From CAZVCJ01 sp964625745 (GTDB taxonomy: Bacteria > Chloroflexota > Anaerolineae > VGOG01): a DNA stretch of 20,793 nucleotides. This document shows, one piece after another, positions 12,294 through 20,361 of this stretch; within the stretch, counting starts at the first letter, position 1, and each line of letters begins with the position of its first letter. The translations under genes and the position numbers were made by a program. The notes under the pieces are model-generated. The model saw nothing but the letters and a program-made list of their open reading frames with translations, did not search any database and was not told the origin of the DNA. The stretch is taken from NCBI GenBank assembly GCA_964625745.1, contig CAZVCJ010000064.1, positions 1 to 20,793 of the forward strand, in the 5' to 3' direction.

Positions 12294-14309
12294 ACTGAGC
12301 CCGGTCGAAGTGTCCGAAATCAGATCACCGTGGCTCTGACCGGGCAGCCCAACGTGGGGAAATCCACGGTGTTCAACTTGCTGACCGGCCTCAGCCAGCA
12401 CGTGGGCAACTGGCCGGGCAAGACCATCGAGCAGAAGACCGGCACCTATCATCACAACGGCATCACAGTGCAAATCGTAGACCTGCCGGGCACCTACAGC
12501 CTGACCGCCAACTCCCTCGAAGAGCAGATCGCCCGTGACTACATCATCAAAGAGAAGCCCGACGTGGTGGTGGCCATCGTCAACGCCGCCGCCCTGGAGC
12601 GCAGCCTGTACCTGGTGGCCGAGCTCCTGGAGCTGTCGGTGCCAGTAGTGTTGGGACTTAACATGACCGACGTGGCCGAGCAGCAGCGGATGTACATCGA
12701 GCCGCACGTTCTGGAGGCCGCGTTGTGTCTCCCCGTCGTGCCGATGGTGGCCTCCAAGAATCAGGGCATGCGAGAACTGGTGGAGGCCGTGGACCGCCTG
12801 GCAAGCGACCCGGACAGCTATGACCCTCGCCGCCCTGGGATCCGTGAGGATCACCAGGCGGTGCTGGCCCATCTCCAGAAGATCATCGCCGAGCAGGTGC
12901 CGGAGCCCTATCCAGAGAACTGGGTGGCCCTCAAGCTCCTGGAAGGCGACCGGGAGATCACTCGAATAATGCAGGAGCGGTTGTCGCCGGAGAAATGGGA
13001 ACAGGTGCACTCTATCCTGATGAAACACGAGGACGCTATACTGGCGGTAGCCGGGGCCCGTTACGAGTGGATCGGGCGGATGGTGCGGGCAGCGCTGGTG
13101 CGTCCCACCTTCGGCCAGGTCACTCTGACCGACCGGGTGGACCGGTATGCCACTCACCCCTTCTGGGGGCTGCTGGTCCTGGTGGGGATACTGGGCCTGG
13201 TCTTCTGGCTGACCTACACCGTGGGCGCGCCGTTGCAGGAACTGCTAGACACCTACCTGGTGCAGGCCGGGGCGGAATGGGTGCGCTCGGCGCTGAGCGG
13301 CGCACCGGTCTGGTTAGTAGGTCTTCTGGCCGACGGCGTGATCGGTGGGGCGGGGATGGTGGTCACCTTCCTGCCCATCCTGATCATCTTCTTTGCTACT
13401 CTGGGGTTGCTGGAGGACGTGGGGTACATGGCCCGAGCGGCCTACGTCATGGACCGCTTCATGCACCTGATGGGGCTGCACGGCAAGAGCTTTCTGCCTC
13501 TTTTCCTGGGATTCGGCTGCAACGTGCCGGCGGTGATGGGGGCTCGGGTGGTGGAGGGGCAGCAGGCCAGGCTCCTGACCATCCTGGTAGCCCCCCTGGT
13601 GCCCTGTACAGCCCGCATGGCCGTGGTGGCCGTGCTGGCCCCCATCTTCTTTGGCCGCCACGCCGCGCTGGTCTCCTGGGGCCTGATAGGGCTCAGCCTG
13701 GTGATGCTGGCGATCGTAGGTATTGCGCTCCACGAGCTGGTGCTGGGCGGTGAGCACGTGGCCTTCATCATGGAACTGCCGCTTTATCACCTGCCCAATG
13801 CCCGCACCATTGGCCTCTCGGTGTGGCAGCGGTCGGTGGCCTTCCTGAAAAAGGCGGGCAGCATCATCCTGATCGTCTCAGTGGTGGTCTGGGCCCTCTC
13901 GGTCCTACCAGGTGGAGAGATCGAGTCCAGTTACCTGGCAGGCATGGGGCGGCTGCTGTCGCCGTTGGGAAAGCTGATGGGCCTGGGCTGGCGGATGATG
14001 GTGGCGCTGCTGACCAGTTTCGTGGCCAAAGAGAACACCATCGCTACCCTCGGCGTTCTCTACAGCACGGGTGAGGAAGGGGCGCGTCTGGCCGACACCC
14101 TGTCCGGCGTGCTGACCCCGGCAGCGGCGCTGGCCTTTCTGGCGATGCAGATGCTCTTCATTCCCTGTGTGGCCGTGGTGGCCACCATCCGCCAGGAGAC
14201 GGGATCATGGAGATGGACCGCTTTCAACATCGCGCTGTTACTGGTCCTTTCCTTCAGTGTGGGCATCGCTATCTATCAGGGAGCCGTGCTGGTGGGATGG
14301 GGGGTGTGA
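12231..14309 (+). CDS. feoB: Ferrous iron transporter B (GTPase-permease)
   Basis: A 692-residue FeoB, the inner-membrane Fe(II) importer. The N-terminal G domain has G1 GQPNVGKS (38-45), G3 DLPG (84-87) and G4 NMTD (144-147). The membrane part carries the two Gate motifs, with conserved FGCNVPAVMGARV and the second-gate PCVAVVATIRQETGSW near the end, plus the SFVAKENTIATLGVLY segment. Homology starts at about residue 31; residues 2-21 are encoded by the heptamer array. ATG 12231 has GGGGAG 8 nt upstream and overlaps feoA by 11 bp, suggesting coupling. Copy-number change in the array after the ATG would shift the frame. The FeoC-like gene starts 1 bp after the stop. Confidence 0.95.
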   Translation: MTNDQIPNPKSQIRNPKPETRTEPGRSVRNQITVALTGQPNVGKSTVFNLLTGLSQHVGNWPGKTIEQKTGTYHHNGITVQIVDLPGTYSLTANSLEEQIARDYIIKEKPDVVVAIVNAAALERSLYLVAELLELSVPVVLGLNMTDVAEQQRMYIEPHVLEAALCLPVVPMVASKNQGMRELVEAVDRLASDPDSYDPRRPGIREDHQAVLAHLQKIIAEQVPEPYPENWVALKLLEGDREITRIMQERLSPEKWEQVHSILMKHEDAILAVAGARYEWIGRMVRAALVRPTFGQVTLTDRVDRYATHPFWGLLVLVGILGLVFWLTYTVGAPLQELLDTYLVQAGAEWVRSALSGAPVWLVGLLADGVIGGAGMVVTFLPILIIFFATLGLLEDVGYMARAAYVMDRFMHLMGLHGKSFLPLFLGFGCNVPAVMGARVVEGQQARLLTILVAPLVPCTARMAVVAVLAPIFFGRHAALVSWGLIGLSLVMLAIVGIALHELVLGGEHVAFIMELPLYHLPNARTIGLSVWQRSVAFLKKAGSIILIVSVVVWALSVLPGGEIESSYLAGMGRLLSPLGKLMGLGWRMMVALLTSFVAKENTIATLGVLYSTGEEGARLADTLSGVLTPAAALAFLAMQMLFIPCVAVVATIRQETGSWRWTAFNIALLLVLSFSVGIAIYQGAVLVGWGV

Positions 14310-14310
14310 G

Positions 14311-14571
14311 GTGCTGCAGAGATTGCTGGAGTTGGTGGCTGAAGGTGGCTTGCGCAGTTGCGCCGACCTGGCGCGGGAGCTTGGGGTAAGCGAAGGGCTG
14401 GTGGGGCAGATGATCGAGGACCTGGCGCGGATGGGATACCTGCGGCCGGTGGCCGATGGGTGTGAGACCCAATGTGCTGGCTGTCCTCTGGCCGAGACCT
14501 GTGCCATCGGCAGCCCCACGCGGGTTTGGGCGCTGACGGAGAAAGGACAACTACCAGATGCCAGGACGTGA
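14311..14571 (+). CDS. feoC: FeoC-like winged-helix protein with Cys cluster motif
   Basis: An 86-residue product starting at GTG 14311, one base after the feoB stop. The first 55 residues form a small winged helix (LQRLLELVAEGG, LARELGVSEGLVGQMIEDLARMGYLRP). Then comes CETQCAGCPLAETC, four cysteines spaced CX3CX2CX5C, as in FeoC proteins that bind an Fe-S cluster. FeoC is thought to modulate FeoB activity or stability in response to iron or oxygen. The C-terminal part (RVWALTEKG) is short and polar. Position directly after feoB and this Cys set make the call good; the exact ligand use is inferred. It overlaps the next gene by 14 bp. Confidence 0.85.
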   Translation: MLQRLLELVAEGGLRSCADLARELGVSEGLVGQMIEDLARMGYLRPVADGCETQCAGCPLAETCAIGSPTRVWALTEKGQLPDART

Positions 14572-15226
14572 TTGGCGTAACCGCCAGCGCGAAGAGCACG
14601 AGCATAAGGATAGGAACCCGTGCGGCATCTGCACCTGGCAGGACGTTTCCCAGTGCGCCGATTGCCCCATCGGCGGCACGCTGAACTGCCGCTTCAACTG
14701 GGGTGACCTGCTGTATTTTCTGGCCGGTTTCCTGCCGCCCGCCATTGCCGTCGTGGCCGGGATGATACAGGGCGGATTTGGTTGGTATCTCGTCGGCTGG
14801 GTGGGCTTCATGATGTTCTTCTTCTTCGTGTGGGAGGCCCGCGTTCTGTGCAGCCATTGCCCCTACTGGGCTGAGGGCGGGCGCGTTCTGCACTGCCTGG
14901 CCAATTACGGGGTGGTCAAGATGTGGCGCTACCACCCGGAGCCGATGAGCACCTCGGAGAAAGCGCAGTTTCTGGTGGGCGCCGGCATCATGGTACTTTA
15001 CCCGTTCCCGTTCCTGATCATCGGCGGGCAGTACGTCCTGGCGCTGATCGCGCTGGCGGGGGTGGTCAGCTTCGGCTTCAGCCTGAAGAAGCACGTCTGC
15101 ACGCGCTGTGTGAATTTCTCCTGCCCGGCCAACGGTGTCCCCAAAGAAATCGTTGACGCTTACCTGAGGCGCAATCCGATGATGCGCCGGGCGTGGAAGG
15201 AAAGCGGCTACCAACTGGGAGGGTGA
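14558..15226 (+). CDS. Eleven-cysteine membrane protein linked to feo
   Basis: A 222-residue protein I cannot assign to a named family. It begins with a hydrophilic cysteine region (C22, C25, C33, C36, C44: CGIC...CADC...NC), then hydrophobic segments at about 50-70 and 74-93, a loop with C98, C101 and C113 (LCSHCPYW...LHC), two more segments at about 137-157 and 158-175, and a C-terminal CTRCVNFSCPANGVP motif (C181, C184, C189). Three CX2C-type groups placed outside the helices look like Fe-S or metal sites on one face of a four-helix membrane protein. It overlaps feoC by 14 bp and has a weak SD (AAAGGA). Probable role in iron or electron handling with Feo is inferred from context only. Confidence 0.8.
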   Translation: MPGRDWRNRQREEHEHKDRNPCGICTWQDVSQCADCPIGGTLNCRFNWGDLLYFLAGFLPPAIAVVAGMIQGGFGWYLVGWVGFMMFFFFVWEARVLCSHCPYWAEGGRVLHCLANYGVVKMWRYHPEPMSTSEKAQFLVGAGIMVLYPFPFLIIGGQYVLALIALAGVVSFGFSLKKHVCTRCVNFSCPANGVPKEIVDAYLRRNPMMRRAWKESGYQLGG

Positions 15227-15230
15227 GAAA

Positions 15231-16379
15231 ATGACTGGAAAGAAGATACTCGTTTACGGCGCTGGACCGCTGGGCAGCCTGTTCGCGGCACGGCTGCAAG
15301 AGGGCGGGAACGACGTGTCGCTGCTGGCGCGGGGGCAAAAGCTGGCCAACCTGCGCGAGCACGGCATTGTGCTGCGGGACTTCTACACCAGGCAGGAGAC
15401 GGTCACGCGCGTCAACGTGGTCGAAGAGCTGGCGCCCGACGACGCCTACGACCTGGTGCTGGTCATCATGCGCAAGAACCATGCCCTGAAGATCCTGCCC
15501 ATCCTGGCGGCCAACCGGCACACGCCCAACGTCCTGTTCTTGATGAACAACGCCGCCGGGCCGGGGGAACTGATCGAAGCGCTGGGCCGCGAGCGGGTGC
15601 TGATCGGCTTCCCGGGTTCCGCTGGCTACTTCGAGGGGCACGTCATTCACTGCCTGGCGGGCACGGAAGACGATCCGGCGACTGTGCCCTTCGGCGAAGT
15701 GGATGGGCGCGTCACCGACCGGGCGCGCCAAGTCGCCCGCATCCTCGACAGTGCTCCTGGTTTCAAGGCCGAGATTCGCCCCGACATGGATACCTGGCAC
15801 AAGTACCACGTCGCGCTGCTGATGCCCTCGCTCGGCCCTGCCATGTGCGCCTGTGGAACGGACAATTACCGCCTGGCCCGCACGCGCGATGCCCTCGTGC
15901 TCACCGTCCGCGCCATCCGCGAAGGATTCCAGGTGCTGCGGTCACTGGGGCTGCCCGTCACCCCGGCCTACCTGAAGCTGTTCGAGTTAGTCCCGGAGCC
16001 GGTGCTGGTGGCCCTGCTGCCGCGCCTGCTCACCCGCGAGGAGATGCGGGTCGCGATGGTCGGGCACGCCAACGCCGCCCACGACGAGGTGCAGCACCTG
16101 GCTGACGAGTTCCTGGCGCTGGCTCGTACAACCTCCGTACCGACGCCTGTCATAGGCCGCCTGTACCCGTATCTCGACCCAGACACCCCCCGGATGCCAG
16201 ACGGCAGCGCGGAGATGCCGCTCAAGTGGGGCGGCGTGCTGGTCGGGCTGGGCGCGTTGACGGCGACGCTGGCGGGTGGTGCTATTCTGGTCAAGTGGCT
16301 CGTCGGCCCAAGACGCCGATCTTCGAGCCAGGGAGGCGGTCGTGAAGAACCAGGTCTCACTGAAACGGGTGCTCATTGA
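15231..16379 (+). CDS. Ketopantoate reductase (PanE/ApbA) family protein with C-terminal membrane anchor
   Basis: A 382-residue protein with an N-terminal Rossmann motif VYGAGPLGSLFAARL (8-22), the NN pair near 106-107 where PanE enzymes have the substrate Asn, and WHK with K191 at the position of the catalytic Lys. The C-terminal all-alpha domain follows. It is about 80 residues longer than usual, and residues 334-357 (VLVGLGALTATLAGGAILVKWLVG) form a probable transmembrane helix, unusual for PanE. The family contains many NADP-dependent 2-oxoacid reductases that do not act on ketopantoate, and no pantothenate genes are nearby, so I do not assign panE. SD GGAGGG before ATG. It overlaps the next gene by 38 bp. 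Confidence 0.85.
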   Translation: MTGKKILVYGAGPLGSLFAARLQEGGNDVSLLARGQKLANLREHGIVLRDFYTRQETVTRVNVVEELAPDDAYDLVLVIMRKNHALKILPILAANRHTPNVLFLMNNAAGPGELIEALGRERVLIGFPGSAGYFEGHVIHCLAGTEDDPATVPFGEVDGRVTDRARQVARILDSAPGFKAEIRPDMDTWHKYHVALLMPSLGPAMCACGTDNYRLARTRDALVLTVRAIREGFQVLRSLGLPVTPAYLKLFELVPEPVLVALLPRLLTREEMRVAMVGHANAAHDEVQHLADEFLALARTTSVPTPVIGRLYPYLDPDTPRMPDGSAEMPLKWGGVLVGLGALTATLAGGAILVKWLVGPRRRSSSQGGGREEPGLTETGAH

Positions 16380-17769
16380 CGGCACCATCCTCAACATCCT
16401 GCTCTCGATAATCGTCTACGGCTCCATTTACGCTAACCCACTGATATGGGTCCACGACTATCCGACAGACATCCAGGCGGTGGTTGGGGACATTGACATT
16501 CCACCCGCTCAGACGATCATCTTTGGTGTGCTGCTTTTCGGCGCCGTCATCGGTGTGGTGCTCTATTCCAACGCCAGGCTGCGGCAGCAGAACGGCGGCA
16601 AGCTGTCGTTCTGGGCAGCCTTTGCCAACAGCGCGCTGATCTTTTTTTACTTTGCGGTGTGGGATTTGGTGATCCTCGATTGGCTCATCTTCGTCACCAT
16701 CCAGCCCAGCTTTGTCGTGATCCCAGGAACGGAAGGTATGACGGGCTACAAGGACTACTGGTTCCACTTCCAAGTGAGCTTCTTGGGCCTGACGCAGTGG
16801 GTCTCTATTCTGGTCGGGGGTTTAGTATTGGCAGGTTTGTCAATGATCAGATTGGGTGAGGCAAAGGGGCGCAAGGCCAGCTTTGACGAGATCTACGAGA
16901 ATGCGCTCGCTGAACAAAAGCAACTCCTGCAGGACTTTCGGGCCAACCATCCTTATCGGGAGTTAGATGTCGGCGGCACACGCTGGCGGTATATCGCCTG
17001 TGGACAGGGAGACAAAGCTTTGCTCTTTTTGCCCGGCGGGTTCCTGGCGGCCGACATGTATTTCCATGCCGTCCTGGCTCTTGAGGAAGCGCACCGCATC
17101 ATCGTGCCCGATTCATACACGCTGCAAGGCACATTCGACATGGACGAAGTGTGCCGCGCTATTGTCCACATCCTCGAGGCTGAAGGGGTAGGGAAGGCGA
17201 CTGTGATTGGGCTTTCTGCCGGCGGGGGAATCGCGCAATATCTTATCCAGGAATACCCGGAGCGGGTGGAGCATCTGGTGTTGTCTCACTGCGGCATCCT
17301 CGAAAGGGATGCGGAAGCGGCGAACAAGCTGAAGAAGATGCTGACGCTGGTAAAGATACTACCCCTCTTTGTCACGCGGCGGATAGTGATGAAGATGACG
17401 GCGGGCGATGTTCCACCCTCCAGCCACTGGATCGAGTTTCACAACGCCTATTTCCGCGAAGCCAGCTCGCGCATCACCAAGACGATGTTTGTGCGGTTTC
17501 TGGGGAGCTCGGTGGAAGTGCGTCGCCGCTTCGCGTTCAAGCCAGAGGTGCTCGAATCCTGGGTTGGAGAAACTCTCATCCTGGCGTCGAAGGATGACCA
17601 GGCGGCTTATGCCAGTTTGGGAAAGCTGCAGGCGCGCTACCCCAGGGCGCAGACGCACCTGTTTGAAGAAGGCGGCCATCACACGTTCATGTTCTTCCCC
17701 GAGGCCTATACCGCCGTGCTGAAAGAGTTTGTGGAGAGAAGTGATGACCTTTCGATTAGGAAACCTTAA
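16342..17769 (+). CDS. Membrane-anchored alpha/beta hydrolase
   Basis: A 475-residue fusion. Residues 1-170 contain about four transmembrane helices (about 12-31, 58-76, 92-118, 145-168). A linker with charged helix leads to an alpha/beta-hydrolase domain (about 205-475): nucleophile elbow GLSAGGG with Ser292, a likely acid in LASKDDQ and a His in GGHHTFMF, and an oxyanion segment LPGGF near 230. The hydrolase probably faces the cytoplasm or acts at the membrane surface; substrate unknown. GTG 16342 is chosen because GGGAGG lies 5 nt upstream; a longer frame from 16276 lacks homology and overlaps the previous gene fully. It overlaps PanE-like (38 bp) and YibE/F (26 bp) genes, implying one transcript. 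Confidence 0.85.
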   Translation: MKNQVSLKRVLIDGTILNILLSIIVYGSIYANPLIWVHDYPTDIQAVVGDIDIPPAQTIIFGVLLFGAVIGVVLYSNARLRQQNGGKLSFWAAFANSALIFFYFAVWDLVILDWLIFVTIQPSFVVIPGTEGMTGYKDYWFHFQVSFLGLTQWVSILVGGLVLAGLSMIRLGEAKGRKASFDEIYENALAEQKQLLQDFRANHPYRELDVGGTRWRYIACGQGDKALLFLPGGFLAADMYFHAVLALEEAHRIIVPDSYTLQGTFDMDEVCRAIVHILEAEGVGKATVIGLSAGGGIAQYLIQEYPERVEHLVLSHCGILERDAEAANKLKKMLTLVKILPLFVTRRIVMKMTAGDVPPSSHWIEFHNAYFREASSRITKTMFVRFLGSSVEVRRRFAFKPEVLESWVGETLILASKDDQAAYASLGKLQARYPRAQTHLFEEGGHHTFMFFPEAYTAVLKEFVERSDDLSIRKP

Positions 17770-18970
17770 GCAGTACTGGCTCATTGGCTTAGTGGTACTG
17801 TGGGTGGTGGCGGCGGTGGTATTCCTTTTGGTGGCACCAAAGCCGACCGTGGAGCAGCGGGCTGCATCATCCGAGCAGGCTACTGCATTGGAATCCACGC
17901 AGCCCGTTACATCGGAATCTTCCCAGCCGACCACATTGGCGGAAGACGAGACGTTGACCGCGCGGGTGGTCGAAGTGCTGGAGGAAGGCATCGTTGACCT
18001 GGACGTTGCTGGTCCGCATCCTTACCAGCGCTTATTGCTGCACGTCGAGAGGGGTTCCCTGGCCGGGCAGGAGGTCGTCGTCGAGCATGGAACCTTCACC
18101 ACCATCACCGAGGAGCGGCTGCTTCACCCCGGCGACCGGGTCTACCTGGAACGGGTGGGAGGGCCGCAGGGGGATCGGTTGTACATCTCCGATTACGTGC
18201 GCACCGGCCCGCTGTTCTGGATAGTGGCGCTGTTCATGGGGCTCGTGGCGCTGGTGGGCCGAGGTAAGGGGCTGCGTTCACTGGTGGGAACGCTGTTTAG
18301 CCTGTTGGTCATCTTCGCTTTCGTCGTGCCCCACATCCTGGCCGGTCGGGATCCGGTGACGGTGAGCATCACCGGCTCCATCGTGATGCTGACTGTGTCC
18401 ACCTACCTGGTCTACGGCTGGAACCCGAAGGCCCATGCTGCGGTAGCGGGGATGATGTTGAGCCTGGTGCTGACAGGGGTGTTGGCCTGGCTTTTGGTGG
18501 GGTGGACCCACCTGACCGGAATGGGTACAGAGGAGAGTATCTACCTGATGATGGAACTGGGGCCAGGGGTCAAGCTTAGAGGGCTGGTGCTGGCCGGAAT
18601 CATCATCGGCTCCCTGGGCGTGCTGGACGACATCTGCGTGGGGCAGGCCTCGGCAATCTTTGAACTAATCAAAGTAAATCGCGATCTGGACTGGATGGAA
18701 CTCTTTCACCACAGCCTCAATATCGGCCGGGACCACATCGCGGCGATGGTGAACACGCTGCTTTTGGCCTACGTGGGGGCCTCATTGCCATTGATGCTGG
18801 CCTTTACCATCTACCAGGAACCGCTCCTTCAGCGGATCAACCGCGAGCCCATCGCCGAAGAGATCGTGCGCACACTGGTGGGAAGCATAGGGTTAGTCCT
18901 GGCAGTGCCCATCACTGGTCTGATCGCCGGCCTGCTGGCCCGGTGGATGGTCCGGAGGGAAATGGCATAG
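17744..18970 (+). CDS. YibE/F family membrane protein
   Basis: A 408-residue YibE/F-like protein. One N-terminal helix (about 12-31, LIGLVVLWVVAAVVFLLVA) is followed by an external domain rich in Ser/Thr and then beta strands (TLTARVVEVLEEGIVDLD, VERGSLAGQEVVVEHGTF). The C-terminal half holds about seven helices with the family stretch VLDDICVGQASAIFEL and the GRDHIAAMVNTLLLAYVGASLP segment. Function of the family is unknown, probably transport. ATG 17744 is preferred over GTG 17741 and upstream starts because GGAG is 7 nt upstream. It overlaps the hydrolase gene. Its TAG stop is followed in the same frame by a decayed ICMT tail (18971-19030). Confidence 0.88.
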   Translation: MTFRLGNLKQYWLIGLVVLWVVAAVVFLLVAPKPTVEQRAASSEQATALESTQPVTSESSQPTTLAEDETLTARVVEVLEEGIVDLDVAGPHPYQRLLLHVERGSLAGQEVVVEHGTFTTITEERLLHPGDRVYLERVGGPQGDRLYISDYVRTGPLFWIVALFMGLVALVGRGKGLRSLVGTLFSLLVIFAFVVPHILAGRDPVTVSITGSIVMLTVSTYLVYGWNPKAHAAVAGMMLSLVLTGVLAWLLVGWTHLTGMGTEESIYLMMELGPGVKLRGLVLAGIIIGSLGVLDDICVGQASAIFELIKVNRDLDWMELFHHSLNIGRDHIAAMVNTLLLAYVGASLPLMLAFTIYQEPLLQRINREPIAEEIVRTLVGSIGLVLAVPITGLIAGLLARWMVRREMA

Positions 18971-19030
18971 GCGGGTGACGCATACCGCGCCTACATGGAA
19001 CGCGTGCCCCGCTATTTCCTGTTCTTCTGA
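18971..19030 (+). pseudogene. Remnant of an ICMT-like methyltransferase C-terminus
   Basis: Immediately after the yibE/F stop, the same frame reads DAYRAYMERVPRYF and ends at a TGA. This is the typical end of isoprenylcysteine carboxyl methyltransferase-like proteins and resembles GEEYRQYMKEVPAINF near the end of the intact gene that follows. There is no start codon with SD and only about 19 codons, so it looks like the tail of a paralogue lost by deletion. Confidence 0.6.
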
Positions 19031-19043
19031 AGGGAGGAAGAAG

Positions 19044-19685
19044 ATGTTCACAGAGGGACACAGAGAAGAGGGATTGGTCAGGGAAATACTGAGCAGAGGC
19101 GGCCTCGAAAGGAAGCAGGTGAAAGAGGAGCTCTGGGCCAGGGACATCAGCTTTGTGAGGGCTTATGATAGAGCCTTCAGCGGGCTGTTCCTGGTGCTGG
19201 TGGTTCTCTGGCTCCTGCCCGCCATCGGCCAATGGACGGGCTGGGGATTCCTGCACTTCTTCGCCCGGTTGCCAAGAGTGGATTTCCCGATAGCTGTGAT
19301 CGTCGTAGGAGCAGTTCTCTTCATCGCCGCGGTATCCCTGGAGGCCAAAGTTGTCTCTATGAGACAGAAGCAGGGAGGCTGCCAAGACGCGCACGAAACG
19401 GTCGTCATCGTCAGGGAGGGTCCCTATCGAGTCATCAGGCACCCAGGCTATCTCGCCGAAATGGTTTATTTCAGCGCACTTCCCATCGTCCTCAGCAAGT
19501 GGGTGCCCTTCACTATCCTGGCTGCGATCTGCATAGTCATCGCCATCACCAGTTGCGCGTATCTGATTCGGGTAGAGGACAGCTTCAACCTGAGGAAATG
19601 GGGCGAGGAGTATCGTCAGTACATGAAAGAGGTGCCGGCCATCAATTTCGTGAAGGGGCTGAAAGCACACAAGCGATGGGATTAA
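19044..19685 (+). CDS. Isoprenylcysteine carboxyl methyltransferase (ICMT)-like membrane protein
   Basis: A 213-residue membrane protein of the ICMT/phospholipid-methyltransferase-like family. About four helices are visible (about 46-62, 82-98, 137-152, 155-175). The conserved C-terminal SAM-binding core is present: REGPYRVIRHPGYLAEM (about 124-140) and LIRVEDSFNLRKWGEEYRQYMKEVP (about 174-198, with the E-E..F...Y..Y pattern). Bacterial members methylate varied substrates and the target here is unknown. ATG 19044 has GGAGG 6 nt upstream; a longer frame from 18975 overlaps the remnant tail and has no SD. The first ten residues (MFTEGHREEG) are encoded by CACAGAG-type repeat sequence. It overlaps the next gene by 10 bp. 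Confidence 0.85.
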   Translation: MFTEGHREEGLVREILSRGGLERKQVKEELWARDISFVRAYDRAFSGLFLVLVVLWLLPAIGQWTGWGFLHFFARLPRVDFPIAVIVVGAVLFIAAVSLEAKVVSMRQKQGGCQDAHETVVIVREGPYRVIRHPGYLAEMVYFSALPIVLSKWVPFTILAAICIVIAITSCAYLIRVEDSFNLRKWGEEYRQYMKEVPAINFVKGLKAHKRWD

Positions 19686-20326
19686 CCGATGGATTTCTGC
19701 AACTGATGGGGCGGCAGGCCCGCAAACCCAGCGGGTGGTTCGGCAAGTTGGTGTTCAGCCACATGGCCAACTGGGGACACCGGTCCCTGACTCGCTGGAC
19801 TATGGGATTCATGGACCTCCAATCCGATGATCGCGTGTTGGACATTGGTTGTGGTGGTGGCATGGCGGTCAAATTGATTGCCCAGATCACCACAGAGGGG
19901 TTCGTTGTCGGGGTGGACTATTCGGAGGACATGGTGCAGCAGGCGCGCAGGCGCAATACGGCCGCCATCCGCGCCGGGCGAGTGGAGGTCAAACACGGTA
20001 ACGTCGCCGCTTTGCCCTACGACGATGCATCCCTTGACAAGGTTATCTCTGTTGAAGCGTTCTACTTTTGGCCCGACCCGGTGGTAAACCTGCAAGAGGT
20101 GCATCGAGTGATAAAGCAGGGCGGATTGGCCGCCCTGGCGATGGAGGGAAGCAAGGAAGCACCGAGCCGACAGAAAATGGTTGCACGAGCAGCCCAGGTG
20201 GGGTTTCCGATATACTCCGGCGCAGAGATGGTGGAGATGCTCACCGCGGCCGGGTTCAGCCGGGCGTGGTTTGAGTCTGTGCCAGACGAGGGCTGGGGCT
20301 GGTTGTGCGCCCTGGGGGTCAAATAG
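19676..20326 (+). CDS. SAM-dependent class I methyltransferase
   Basis: A 216-residue methyltransferase of the UbiE/Methyltransf_11 type. Motif I is VLDIGCGGGMA (about 54-64), motif II acid in VVGVDYSEDM, a GNVAALPYDDASLD segment carries the second acidic residue, and LQEVHRVIKQGG gives the typical post-core helix and turn. The SGAEMVEMLTAAGFSRAWFE strand closes the fold. Substrate unknown. ATG 19676 overlaps the ICMT-like stop by 10 bp and has no clear SD, so translation is probably coupled; homology begins near GWFGKLVFSHM, so a slightly later start cannot be excluded. With the preceding gene it forms a pair of methyltransferases. Confidence 0.88.
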   Translation: MGLTDGFLQLMGRQARKPSGWFGKLVFSHMANWGHRSLTRWTMGFMDLQSDDRVLDIGCGGGMAVKLIAQITTEGFVVGVDYSEDMVQQARRRNTAAIRAGRVEVKHGNVAALPYDDASLDKVISVEAFYFWPDPVVNLQEVHRVIKQGGLAALAMEGSKEAPSRQKMVARAAQVGFPIYSGAEMVEMLTAAGFSRAWFESVPDEGWGWLCALGVK

Positions 20327-20361
20327 GCAGTCACCGTAAACGTAGCAAGGAGGAGCAACTC

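Noticed and set aside
12159..13157. 332-codon minus-strand open frame opposite feoB
   Set aside because: Antisense shadow of the FeoB G domain, with no recognisable motif or SD.
12995..13753. 252-codon plus-strand open frame inside feoB
   Set aside because: Different frame of feoB with Gly/Arg-rich translation; feoB is intact through this stretch.
18975..19043. Upstream extended start of the ICMT-like gene
   Set aside because: The extension has no SD, low family resemblance and runs across the remnant tail; ATG 19044 has a good SD.
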